Below, in pieces: positions 50,560 to 59,135 of a DNA stretch of 64,000 bases. The position numbers were made by a program, and so were the translations under genes. The stretch is from Thermomonospora echinospora (lineage in GTDB: Bacteria; Actinomycetota; Actinomycetes; Streptosporangiales; Streptosporangiaceae). The DNA lies in the NCBI RefSeq assembly GCF_900108175.1, contig NZ_FNVO01000014.1, positions 1 through 64,000 on the forward strand, written 5' to 3'. Positions within the stretch are counted from its first letter, which is position 1. Each line of letters begins with the position of its first letter. Below the pieces are notes generated by a model. The model was not told the origin of the DNA, made no database searches, and saw only the letters and a program-made list of their open reading frames with translations.

Positions 50560-52940
50560 CGCGGCACCGTCCCCGGCTCGGCCGCCCGGGACTCCCGGGC
50601 GCGGCGGACCAGCGTGACGATCGACTCCGGGGTCAGTGGCAGCCGGGTGATATGCACCCCGAACGGGGCGAGCGCGTCGGCGACCGCGTTGATCACCGCG
50701 GGCGGCGCCCCGATCGCGCCGCCTTCGCCGACGCCCTTGTAGCCGCCGGGTCCCGGTCCGGGCGTCTCGACATGGCCGTACTCGATGATCGGCACCTCGG
50801 CGGCGGTGGGGAGCAGATAGTCCATGAAGGTGCCGGTGACGGGGTTGCCGTCCGCGTCGTAGGCGAGGTGCTCGTACAGCGCGCCGCCGATGCCCTGCAC
50901 GGTGCCGCCGGCGATCTGTCCCTCCACCACGCTGGGGTTGATCATCGGGCCGCAGTCCTCGCTGACGATGTACCGCAGCAGGGTCACCCGGCCCGTGGTG
51001 ACGTCCACCTCGCAGGTGCACAGGTGCGTCGCGTTGGCCAGGATGATCATGCTCTCCGCCCGGTACCGGCCGCTGGCCTCCAGCCCCGCCGGCATCCCGG
51101 GCGGCAGGCTCTCGGGCTGGAGGTAGGCGATGGCGGCGATCTCGGCCAGCGACAGCCCGGCCCCGGGCACCCCGCGGACCCGGGCGTGCCCGTCGACCAG
51201 CTCGATGTCCTCGGCGGCCGCCTCCAACCGGTGCGCGGCGATCGCCGCGATCCGCTCCCGCAGCACGGCCGCGGTCTCGGCCACGGCCCCCGCGGTCATC
51301 GAGCCCGACCGGCTACCGCCGGTGCCGCCGCCGAACGGCGTGATGGCCGTGTCCCCCTGGATGGTGTGCACGTCGGCGATGTCCACGCCCAGCGCGTCGG
51401 CGGTGAGCTGGACGACGGTGGTCTCCAGGCTGTTGCCGGTCGACCCGCCGGACACGTAGACGTTGACCTTGCCGGACGGCTCGATCCGGATCGTCGCGCC
51501 CTCCGTGCCGTGCACCCCCATCCCGGCCGTGGTCGGCTCGACATAGGTGCAGGTGCCGACCCCCAGGAAGCGGCCCTCGCCGCGGGCCCGTTCCTGCTCC
51601 TTGCGGAAGGCCTCGTAGTCGAGCATTCCCAGCGCCTGCTCGAACGTCTCCAGCGGAGAGATGTCGCCGTAGGGCACGCCGACGGGGTTGGTGTACGGCA
51701 ACTCGTCGCGCCGCAGCAGATTCCGGCGGCGCAGCTCGACCGGATCCATGCCCATCCGCCGCGCCGCGACGTCCAGCATCAGTTCGCGCGCCACCGACTC
51801 GAACTGCCACGGCCCGCGATAGGCCGTGCGACCGACGGTGTTGGAGAACACCGAGGTGATCGAGAAGGTGCCCTCGGGGACGCGGTAGGGGCCGGGGAAG
51901 AACATCCCGACGGCCATGGACGGTCCCACCGGCCACGGCACCGGATAGGCGCCCACGTCCTGCACGTAGTCGATCGAGGCGGCCAGGATCCTCCCGTCGG
52001 CGTCGAAGGCCATCCGCACGTCGCCGTGCTCGTGCCGCGACTGCCCGGCCGCCAGCAGGTTCTCCCGCCGGTCCTCGATCCACTTCAGCGCGGCGGGCAC
52101 CTTCAGCGCGGCCAGCATGACGCACATGTCCTCGCGCTGCACCACGGCCTTCTGCCCGAAACCGCCGCCGGTGTCGCGCATCACGACCCGTATCCGGTGC
52201 TCGGGAAGCCCCAGCAGCCGGGAGCAGAACAGCCGCACCTCGTGCGGCGACTGGGTGGCCGCCCAAATTGTCAGCTCGCCGCCGGCCGCCGACCACTCCG
52301 CCACCAGCCCCCGCGTCTCGATGGGCACCGGCGCGTAGGCCTGCTGGTAGACGGTCTCCCGCACCGACCACGGCGCCTGGTCGAAGACCGGCGCGAGCTC
52401 GGTGGTCGGACGGCCGCCGAGCTCGCCCAGGACGTTGCGCGCGAACTGCGGGAATACCAGCTCGGCGGACTCCCGCGCGGTGACGTAGTCGACGACCGGC
52501 GGCAGCGGCTCGTAGTCGACGACGACGAGTTCGGCCGCGTCCTCGGCGAGGTAGCGGTCGGCGGCGACGACCAGCGCCACCGGATCCCCCACGAAACGCA
52601 CCTCGTCCTCGGCCAGCGGTGGCCGCGGCGAGTCCGGGACGTCCCGCCCGGCCAGGGAGTACCACGGCTCGTGCACGCCCGGGTTGAGGTCCTCGGCCGT
52701 GAAGACCGCGTGGACGCCCTCGACGGCCAGCGCCTCGGACACGTCGATGCCGGTGATCCGGGCCCGGGCCAGCGGGCTGCGTACGAAGCACGCGTGCAGC
52801 ATGCCGGGCCGCACCACGTCGTCCACGAAGGTCCCGTGACCGGTCAGCAACCGCGGATCTTCCACCCGTGCCACACGGGCGCCGGCGTACCGGGCCGCAG
52901 CCGCCCTCACGGGGTCCACCGGTCCCCGGGTTCGATCCAT
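50556..52940 (-). CDS. Molybdenum hydroxylase large subunit, CoxL-like but with variant active-site loop
   Basis: A 794-residue molybdopterin-binding subunit of the xanthine dehydrogenase family. Cofactor motifs include DTGGGFGQKA and the essential Glu in GVGEGGAIG near the C-terminus. Where form I CO dehydrogenase has AYXCSFR and form II AYXGAGR, this has AYRGPWQ, so it lacks the CO-dehydrogenase Cys and probably oxidises another substrate (aldehyde, aromatic or steroid-type). ATG at 52940, with AAGGAG 12 bases upstream. First gene of the leftward operon after a long leader. Confidence 0.9.
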   Translation of the reverse strand: MDRTRGPVDPVRAAAARYAGARVARVEDPRLLTGHGTFVDDVVRPGMLHACFVRSPLARARITGIDVSEALAVEGVHAVFTAEDLNPGVHEPWYSLAGRDVPDSPRPPLAEDEVRFVGDPVALVVAADRYLAEDAAELVVVDYEPLPPVVDYVTARESAELVFPQFARNVLGELGGRPTTELAPVFDQAPWSVRETVYQQAYAPVPIETRGLVAEWSAAGGELTIWAATQSPHEVRLFCSRLLGLPEHRIRVVMRDTGGGFGQKAVVQREDMCVMLAALKVPAALKWIEDRRENLLAAGQSRHEHGDVRMAFDADGRILAASIDYVQDVGAYPVPWPVGPSMAVGMFFPGPYRVPEGTFSITSVFSNTVGRTAYRGPWQFESVARELMLDVAARRMGMDPVELRRRNLLRRDELPYTNPVGVPYGDISPLETFEQALGMLDYEAFRKEQERARGEGRFLGVGTCTYVEPTTAGMGVHGTEGATIRIEPSGKVNVYVSGGSTGNSLETTVVQLTADALGVDIADVHTIQGDTAITPFGGGTGGSRSGSMTAGAVAETAAVLRERIAAIAAHRLEAAAEDIELVDGHARVRGVPGAGLSLAEIAAIAYLQPESLPPGMPAGLEASGRYRAESMIILANATHLCTCEVDVTTGRVTLLRYIVSEDCGPMINPSVVEGQIAGGTVQGIGGALYEHLAYDADGNPVTGTFMDYLLPTAAEVPIIEYGHVETPGPGPGGYKGVGEGGAIGAPPAVINAVADALAPFGVHITRLPLTPESIVTLVRRARESRAAEPGTVPR

Positions 52941-53140
52941 CCCATCGAGCGGCTCCTTACGTTCACCTCGGTGCCGATGCGGAGACCGGCCGCCCGTCCG
53001 CGGCCGCCCGCCGCACCGCCTCGCCCGTCGGCCGGGCGGCGCGGCACGGTGCCCGGCCCGGCCGGACGCCATGCCGCGGACGGCACGACCCCCGATGCCG
53101 CGCCGTTCGCGACCACGCCGTAACGGGACCGTTCTCCCGC

Positions 53141-53185
53141 GATGCTGAGCAGTCGTCCAGCATTGCTGGGCACCTGCTTAGCATC
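53141..53185. promoter_or_regulatory. Nested palindromes, TGCTNAGCA-type operator array
   Basis: GATGCTGAGCAG (53141-53152) and CTGCTTAGCATC (53174-53185) form an outer dyad with one mismatch. CCAGCATTGCTGG (53157-53169) is an inner perfect dyad with the same centre (53163). Each arm is itself a TGCTNAGCA palindrome, 32 bp apart. This lies ~200 bp upstream of the molybdenum hydroxylase operon. Confidence 0.75.
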
Positions 53186-53437
53186 GGGATGCGCCCGTGG
53201 TCAAGGTCACCCCGTCCGGCCTCGGCGCCCGATGCCGCCCGGGTGGCGGGTTGGCCGGATTCGGTACGGGCGGAACGCCCTGGTATCGGGCCGCCGGAGG
53301 GGAACGATGCGATCCGCCCGACGTGGCGAAAACGTCTCCCGGCTGCCATGAGATCGGCCCGGACGCATCCCCGAATGCATTCGTGCCCGGACTCTTGACC
53401 GGCCGAAAACCAGGTGATAGAAACCTTTTCGTATCAC

Positions 53438-53457
53438 TGCTGAGCTGCCGCTCAGCA
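53438..53457. promoter_or_regulatory. Operator-like palindrome upstream of the P450
   Basis: TGCTGAGCTGCCGCTCAGCA: perfect 8-bp arms with a 4-bp centre, related in sequence to the palindromes at 53141-53185. It sits 124 bp before the P450 start. The remainder of the 640-bp spacer 52941-53580 holds no gene I can see. Confidence 0.7.
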
Positions 53458-53580
53458 TCGTCTCGTGAACGCTCTTCCGGCCTGGTGCGCCCGGTCGATC
53501 GAGTCATGGAGGAGTGCGCGAGAAATCCGGTCATGACACTCCCGCAACGTGGTGCCGGTGCAAGATTCGGAGGAGTGCGG

Positions 53581-54774
53581 ATGAGCACTGATGACGCGGT
53601 CTACTGGGACCCCTACGACCCGCGGTTCTGGAGCGACCCGTATCCGACGTATCGGCGGCTTCGGGAGGAAGCGCCGCTGTACTACAACGAGAAATACGAT
53701 TTCTACGCGGTCAGCCGGCACGCCGACGTCGAGCGCGGGCTGCCGGACTGGCAGACGTTCTCCTCGGCTCGCGGCGGAATCCTCGAACTGATCAAATCGG
53801 GCATCGAGATCCCGCCGGGCACGCTCATCTTCGAGGACCCTCCCCTGCACGACATTCACCGCCGTCTGCTCTCCCGCGTCTTCACTCCGCGCCGGATCGC
53901 CGCTCTGGAGCCCCGGGTCCGGGATTTCTGCACGCGCACCCTCGATCCGCTGGTGGGCACGGACCGTTTCGACCTCATCGAGGCCGTCGGCGCCCAGATG
54001 CCGATGCGCGTGATCGGCATGCTGCTGGGCATTCCCGAGGCCGACCAGGAGGCCATCCGCGACTCGGCGGACGAGAGCCTGCGCACCGAGGCCGGCGGGC
54101 AGATGGACTTCCGGGGCGGCGCCGTCCTGAACAACGAGATGTTCGGCGACTACATCGACTGGCGCCGCGACAATCCCTCCAACGACCTGATGACCGACCT
54201 GCTGAACGCCGAGTTCGAGGACGAGGACGGCACGACGCGCACGCTCACCCGCGAGGAGATCATCACCTACGTCACGGTCGTCGCGGGCGCCGGCAACGAG
54301 ACGACCGGACGGCTCATTGGGTGGATCGGCTCCCTGCTGGCCCAGCACCCCGGGCAGCGCCGGGAACTCGTGGCGGACCCGTCGCTGATCCCCAACGCGA
54401 TCGAGGAGATCCTGCGGTACGAGCCGCCCGGCCCGTCCATCGCCCGCTACGCCACCAAGGACGTGGACTTCCACGGCGAGATCGTGCCGGCCGGCAGCGC
54501 CGTCCTGTTCATCGTGGCCGCGGCCAACCGTGACGAGAGCCGCCACCCCGACCCGGACCGGTTCGACGTCCACCGCCAGATCGGCCAGCAGTTGACCTTC
54601 GGACTCGGCCCGCACTACTGCCTGGGCGCGGCACTGGCCCGCCTGGAGGGCCGGGTGGCGATGGAGGAGATCCTCAAACGCTTCCCGCGATGGGACGTGG
54701 ACTGGGACGACGCGAAGCTGGCCCAGACCTCCACCGTCCGCGGCTGGGAGACCCTGCCGCTCATCATCGAGTGA
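53581..54774 (+). CDS. Cytochrome P450
   Basis: A 397-residue class I bacterial P450 with all hallmarks: AGAGNET in the I-helix (235-241), EILR as ExxR (276-279), and FGLGPHYCLG with Cys347. The N-terminal WDPYDPRFWSDPYPTYRRLREEAPLYY is typical of soluble actinobacterial forms. It hydroxylates an unknown, probably lipid-like, substrate and needs an external ferredoxin; none is adjacent. GGAGGAGTGCGG precedes the ATG. It diverges from the molybdenum hydroxylase operon across shared operators. Confidence 0.93.
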   Translation: MSTDDAVYWDPYDPRFWSDPYPTYRRLREEAPLYYNEKYDFYAVSRHADVERGLPDWQTFSSARGGILELIKSGIEIPPGTLIFEDPPLHDIHRRLLSRVFTPRRIAALEPRVRDFCTRTLDPLVGTDRFDLIEAVGAQMPMRVIGMLLGIPEADQEAIRDSADESLRTEAGGQMDFRGGAVLNNEMFGDYIDWRRDNPSNDLMTDLLNAEFEDEDGTTRTLTREEIITYVTVVAGAGNETTGRLIGWIGSLLAQHPGQRRELVADPSLIPNAIEEILRYEPPGPSIARYATKDVDFHGEIVPAGSAVLFIVAAANRDESRHPDPDRFDVHRQIGQQLTFGLGPHYCLGAALARLEGRVAMEEILKRFPRWDVDWDDAKLAQTSTVRGWETLPLIIE

Positions 54775-54815
54775 TCTCCCGCCGGCCGCCGGCTCCCACC
54801 CGCTCCCACCGGTTC

Positions 54816-54846
54816 CCACCGGTTCCGCCGCCGGCGGAACCGGTGG
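54816..54846. terminator. Bidirectional terminator between P450 and mce operon
   Basis: CCACCGGTTCCGCC and GGCGGAACCGGTGG are perfect 14-bp arms around the loop GCC. The arm is preceded by two further CCCACCGGTT-like copies. Confidence 0.8.
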
Positions 54847-54898
54847 CGCGGCCCCTGGCGCGCGGGCCTGCGAACGGGCCCGCGAGCACGCCGCGCGG

Positions 54899-55750
54899 TC
54901 AGGGGGCCGGCTGCCGGGTGGGTGCTGCGGCGTCGCCCTGTTGGGGCCTCTCGACCGTTCCGTCCGGCTTGGTGAGGGTCTCGTCGTCGGCGGGAAGCGT
55001 GGTCATGGCGTCGACTCGCCAGGACCCCTTTTCCAGGACCAGCTCCAGGAGCAGCCTGGTGCCCAGGACGCGACGCACGCCCATGGTGCTGCGGACCTCG
55101 CTGTCCAGGACGACGAGGGTCTTGGCCTGCTCTCCGTCGAAGTCGTTGAGATAGGTCTCGCGGACGGTCGCGGTGGCGTTCGCCCGGTATTTGGTGATGA
55201 CCTCGGCGAGCCCGTCGAAGGCGGTCTCGTAGCTGCGCCCGAAGTCGGCGGATGCCAGGCCGCGGATGCGGGCCCGCGCCTTGGGCAGGTCGGTGTGCTC
55301 GTAGGCCAGCAGCGCCCGGCCGAACTCGGCGGACCGGTCGCGTACCTGCTGCTCGCTTCGGTCCCGCGCGGCCAGCCGTTCGGATTCACGCCACTGGATC
55401 ACCGCCGTGGCCACGGCGGTGGCGAACACCAGAGCGAGAGCCGCCGCCACCAGCCGCCGAGACGTCCGGGCCGTCGGTCGTGGCCTTCTCATCCGACCCA
55501 TCCGACTCATCCGCGCGGCCTCGACGGGGGAGGCCTTCTCCTCGGTTTCCCCGGTTTCCTTGCCCGCCTCGGCCTCGATGTCCTCGCCCGCCTCGGTTTC
55601 GGTGTCCTGCCGGGCCTTGGCTCGCGTGCCCTTCCCGGCGTCGTGCTCCGGCTCGTCGGCGATCGGACCGGAGTCATCGGGCCGCTCCATGTCCGCGGCC
55701 TCCTGCTCGGTGTCGTGCGGAGACGACTTGTCGGTGGTCTTGGCGGTCAA
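54899..55750 (-). CDS. Mce-associated membrane protein (Mam-like)
   Basis: A 283-residue protein. Residues 1-~90 are acidic, Glu/Asp-rich and disordered; 99-120 is one membrane helix (RLVAAALALVFATAVATAVIQW); the rest is an exported domain (FGRALLAYEHTDLPKARARIRGLASADFGRSY) typical of Mce-associated (Mam) proteins that stabilise Mce complexes. The likely start is TTG at 55750: AGGAGGAGAAC lies directly upstream and the codon overlaps the MceF stop by 4 bases. Last gene of the mce operon. Confidence 0.85.
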   Translation of the reverse strand: MTAKTTDKSSPHDTEQEAADMERPDDSGPIADEPEHDAGKGTRAKARQDTETEAGEDIEAEAGKETGETEEKASPVEAARMSRMGRMRRPRPTARTSRRLVAAALALVFATAVATAVIQWRESERLAARDRSEQQVRDRSAEFGRALLAYEHTDLPKARARIRGLASADFGRSYETAFDGLAEVITKYRANATATVRETYLNDFDGEQAKTLVVLDSEVRSTMGVRRVLGTRLLLELVLEKGSWRVDAMTTLPADDETLTKPDGTVERPQQGDAAAPTRQPAP

Positions 55751-57090
55751 GTTCTCCTCCTGTGGCTGGGCAGGGAACGCACTCTGCGGATGGTGTGGGC
55801 GGCGGTGCCGAGCAGGACGAGGGCCGCGACGACCGGCGGCAGCTTCGGAAGCCAGAAGTCGGCCACGCTCTTGTCCGGGGATGCCGGGGCGGCTCTGGGG
55901 ACGACGGTCTGGAAGACCTCCTCCGTCCTGCCGGCGGGGTGCACCGCTCCGCCGGCCGGTTCCTCGGCCCGGCGGTCCGGGTTCCCGGAGCCGACCTCCC
56001 TGCTGTCCCGGCCGCTGTCCTGGCCCGTGTCCCGGGTGGTGGCCGCGTCGCGGCAGCGGTACAGCGGGGGCTCGTCGGGGCCGGTCAGGCGCTCGGGGTA
56101 CTGCCGGGCGTTCGGGATCGGCCCCGCGGCGGTGATGACGGCCTTGAGCCGCAGGTAGGAGCCTTCGGGACGATCGGTGACAACGTCATCGATGATCGGG
56201 GGGAACGACCGGTCCAGGCGGTTCAGGATGTGGGTGACCTCCTGGGAGTTGCGTGCGGTGAAGACCGGTGCCCCCGGTGTGCCCAGCGCGGTGAACAGGC
56301 ACCGCAGGCCGGGGCGTGACTCCTTCAGCAGCGCGTTCGTCTGGGCGAGGAACCCGGGCGCGCCGGCGAGGAGGCCGTCGATGCTCTTGCGGGAGTCGCG
56401 CAACGCGGCCGTGAAGGCCGCCAGGTCGTTGGTGCCGGAGGCGAGCTGCGGCCCCTTCGCGGAGAGGGTGCCGGCGAGGGCGGTCAGCTGGACCGACAGG
56501 GCGTCGAGCACGCCGGCCTCGTCGGCGATGGTCCTGGTGACCTGGTCGAGGTCGGCGAGGGTGTCGCGGAGATGGTGGCCCTGGCCGTTGAGGCCGATCG
56601 CCAGTTCCCGCGTGACCGTCTTCAGGTCGGCGGGGTCGGTCGCGCGCAGCATCCGCCCGGCGCGATCGAACAACCGCTGGTACTCCACGGTGGAGGTGGT
56701 GCGTGCGAGCGGGATGACGTCTCCGTCCGCCAGCGGCGGCGCCTCGGCGGCCGGGGACGGCGAGTTCAGTTCCACGTAGGGTTCGCCGACCGCGGATTTG
56801 CGGAGCACCTGGGCGGTCACGGTTCTGGGGACCTCGGTGCCGGCGTCCAGGAGCAGGGTGACGCTGACCCGGCCCGGACGCAGCCGCACCGTGTCGATGC
56901 GCCCGATCGACACGCCCAGGTAGTCGACCTCGAGGCCGGAGCGCAGGCCGGGCGAGGAGGCGAACTCGGCCTCGATCCGGATCGGCCGCTCGCCGAACCG
57001 GACCGGCAGCAGGGTCAGCGCCGCCCATGCGGTCATGACCGCGGCGACGGTGGCGAAGACGCCCAGGTTCAGCAGGATGCGAGGACTCAT
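55747..57090 (-). CDS. mceF: Mce family protein, MceF position
   Basis: A 447-residue Mce protein: N-terminal membrane helix, MCE/MlaD domain (~35-125: IRIEAEFASSPGLRSGLEVDYLGVSIGRIDTV, SAVGEPYVEL), long helical domain, then a Pro/Arg/Glu-rich segment and a second C-terminal membrane helix (LPPVVAALVLLG). Mce subunits build a tube that carries lipids across the envelope. ATG at 57090 with GGAGG six bases upstream. Confidence 0.9.
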   Translation of the reverse strand: MSPRILLNLGVFATVAAVMTAWAALTLLPVRFGERPIRIEAEFASSPGLRSGLEVDYLGVSIGRIDTVRLRPGRVSVTLLLDAGTEVPRTVTAQVLRKSAVGEPYVELNSPSPAAEAPPLADGDVIPLARTTSTVEYQRLFDRAGRMLRATDPADLKTVTRELAIGLNGQGHHLRDTLADLDQVTRTIADEAGVLDALSVQLTALAGTLSAKGPQLASGTNDLAAFTAALRDSRKSIDGLLAGAPGFLAQTNALLKESRPGLRCLFTALGTPGAPVFTARNSQEVTHILNRLDRSFPPIIDDVVTDRPEGSYLRLKAVITAAGPIPNARQYPERLTGPDEPPLYRCRDAATTRDTGQDSGRDSREVGSGNPDRRAEEPAGGAVHPAGRTEEVFQTVVPRAAPASPDKSVADFWLPKLPPVVAALVLLGTAAHTIRRVRSLPSHRRRT

Positions 57091-57099
57091 CACGGCCTC

Positions 57100-58092
57100 C
57101 TACTTCGGTGCCAGCAACCGTTCGAGCTGCTGCCCGAAGTCGCGACGGGGGGTGGTCCGGCCGGGCAGGAAACCGCCGATCCACGCGTAGGCCAGCGCCT
57201 GTCCCTCGTGGGTGATGCGGGGGGTCTTCAGGAGCTTGTTGAGGACGGCGCCGGTGGCGGCCTTGAGATCCTCCTTGCCGCGGATCATCGCGCCGAGCAC
57301 GGCGTCGAGCCGCAGCAGCAGCTTCCGGAGCCGGGCGCCGTGCCGTTCCCCGATCACGGAGCCGGCCGACTCGGCGAGTTCGGTCAGCCCGGTCAGCGCC
57401 TGCTTCAGCTCGGCGCGGTCCTTGTCGACCCGTTCGGTCATCTCCAGCAGGGAGCCGGGCAGCCGGTCCAGGGCCGCCGAGTCCGCGGCCAGGTCCTCGC
57501 TCAGCCGCCCCATCCCGTCGAGCACCTCGCGCAGGTCCTCGCCGGCGGCGGCGTAGCCGGCGGAGATCTCCGCGGCCCGTTCGATGATCCGGTGCAGTCG
57601 CGGACCCGTCCCGCCGAGGCCGGAGGCGAGCCCGTCGATGATCTCGTTCAGGTTCTCCCCGCCGAGCGCGGCGAGCACCGGCCCGACCCGCTCGGTGATC
57701 CGCTCCAGGTCGGGCTGGACGCCCGTCCGGGTGATCTCCGAGCCGGCGGCCAGCAGGGGGGCGGTGCGCGGCGCGGAGCCGGGGGGCGGGGTCAGCCGGA
57801 CGTAGTTCTCGCCGAGCAGGCTCGTCCTGGCGATGGTCGCGCCGGTTCCGGCCGGGACCCGCGTGCCGTCGACCAGGGAGAGCGTCACCCGCACGCGATA
57901 GCCCCGGAGCCGGATGCCGGTCACCGAGCCGACCCGGACGTCGTACATCTGGACGCCGTGCCCCACGACGAGGTTCTGCACGTCGTCGAAGACCGCGTAC
58001 AGGGTCATGCCGCCCTTGGGGGCGCCCAGGGTCTGCAGGGAGCAGCCCGCCGTCGAGACGAGGGCGAGCAGCACAGCCAGAACGCCTCTCAC
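57100..58092 (-). CDS. mceE: Mce family lipoprotein, MceE position
   Basis: A 330-residue Mce lipoprotein. The signal peptide ends in the lipobox LVSTAGC (GTG start at 58092), followed by the MCE domain (MTLYAVFDDVQNLVVGHGVQMYDVRVGSVTGI, SLLGENYVRL) and a helical domain. MceE proteins (LprK-like) are usually the single lipoprotein of the set. The start overlaps the mceD stop by 4 bases (GTGA). Confidence 0.9.
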   Translation of the reverse strand: MRGVLAVLLALVSTAGCSLQTLGAPKGGMTLYAVFDDVQNLVVGHGVQMYDVRVGSVTGIRLRGYRVRVTLSLVDGTRVPAGTGATIARTSLLGENYVRLTPPPGSAPRTAPLLAAGSEITRTGVQPDLERITERVGPVLAALGGENLNEIIDGLASGLGGTGPRLHRIIERAAEISAGYAAAGEDLREVLDGMGRLSEDLAADSAALDRLPGSLLEMTERVDKDRAELKQALTGLTELAESAGSVIGERHGARLRKLLLRLDAVLGAMIRGKEDLKAATGAVLNKLLKTPRITHEGQALAYAWIGGFLPGRTTPRRDFGQQLERLLAPK

Positions 58093-59135
58093 CGTCGTGC
58101 CTTCCGCTCGATGGTCGTCGGGCAGCCGGGGACCGGCTGGTCCAGGCAGGGCACCCGGCCCCAGCCCATCTGGTCGAAGAGCGGCTGGAGCCAGATCCGC
58201 AGGGTCGCGTTCAGCTGGACCCGAGCGGTGATCGTGTGGGTTTCGGGGTCGTAGGAGTTCGTCACCAGGTCGCCGAAACGGGCCAGGCCGACCATCGCCT
58301 GCGCCATCGAGGCGCTGTTGGCCTTGAGGGTCATCACCAGCGACGAGGCCTGGGAGACCGTGCGGGGCAGCGTCTCGCGGTAGGCGGTGATGACCACCTG
58401 ACCCTTGCGGATGAGCGTCTCCAGCCCGACGAGCAGGTTCTTCAGCCGGGTCCGCTCGTCGGCCAGTTGTGCGCTGGTCGTGCTGAACGCGTCGATGAGC
58501 CGGCGCAGGCCGGCGTCGTGCCGGTTCAGCGAGGTCGCCAGGTCGCGCAGCCCGGTCGCCGCCGCGACGATCTCCCTGTCCTGGGCGGCGAGGCCGTCGG
58601 CGAGGTCGGCGGTGGTCGTCAGCGCGTCGTTGAGGCTCTCGCCGCGGCCGTCCAGCAGCCGCGCCCCGGTGCGGACGAGCCCGCGCACCCTGGCCGGATC
58701 CAGGGACTCGGCCAGGGTGGTGAAGGAGCCCAGCACCTCGTCGATCTCGACGGGGGGCTCGGTGCGCTCGACCGGTACGACCGTGTCGGGGGCGGCCCGT
58801 GCCATCCCCGGTTTCCACGGCGGGTACAGGATGACGCTGCGTTCGCCGATCGCGCTCTCCGCGGCGATGGTGGCGCGCACGTCGGCCGGGACGGGCACGT
58901 GCTCGTCGATCAGCAGTTCCACCCGGACTCGGTGGTTTTCGACCCGGACGTCCTCCACGTCGCCGACGTCGGCTCCCATGACCTTCACCCGGGACTTCTC
59001 GTACAGCGACGGCGACTTGGCGAAGTACACGACGATCCGGTAGCCCCCGGAGGCGCCGAGGACGGAGCATCCTGTGGCGGACAGCGCCAGGCCGACGGCG
59101 AGCACGGCGGCCGTGATGACGCGCCGGGGCCTCAT
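58089..59135 (-). CDS. mceD: Mce family lipoprotein, MceD position
   Basis: A 348-residue Mce protein that also begins with a lipoprotein signal (LALSATGC), then the MCE domain (YRIVVYFAKSPSLYEKSRVKVMGADVGDVEDV, SAIGERSVIL) and a long helical region. A lipobox in the D position is unusual compared with mycobacterial mce operons. Overlaps both neighbours by 4 bases. Confidence 0.9.
   Translation of the reverse strand: MRPRRVITAAVLAVGLALSATGCSVLGASGGYRIVVYFAKSPSLYEKSRVKVMGADVGDVEDVRVENHRVRVELLIDEHVPVPADVRATIAAESAIGERSVILYPPWKPGMARAAPDTVVPVERTEPPVEIDEVLGSFTTLAESLDPARVRGLVRTGARLLDGRGESLNDALTTTADLADGLAAQDREIVAAATGLRDLATSLNRHDAGLRRLIDAFSTTSAQLADERTRLKNLLVGLETLIRKGQVVITAYRETLPRTVSQASSLVMTLKANSASMAQAMVGLARFGDLVTNSYDPETHTITARVQLNATLRIWLQPLFDQMGWGRVPCLDQPVPGCPTTIERKARR

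Noticed and set aside
50556-52940. True aerobic carbon monoxide dehydrogenase
   Set aside because: The active-site loop AYRGPWQ matches neither form I nor form II CODH; only the general family is supported.
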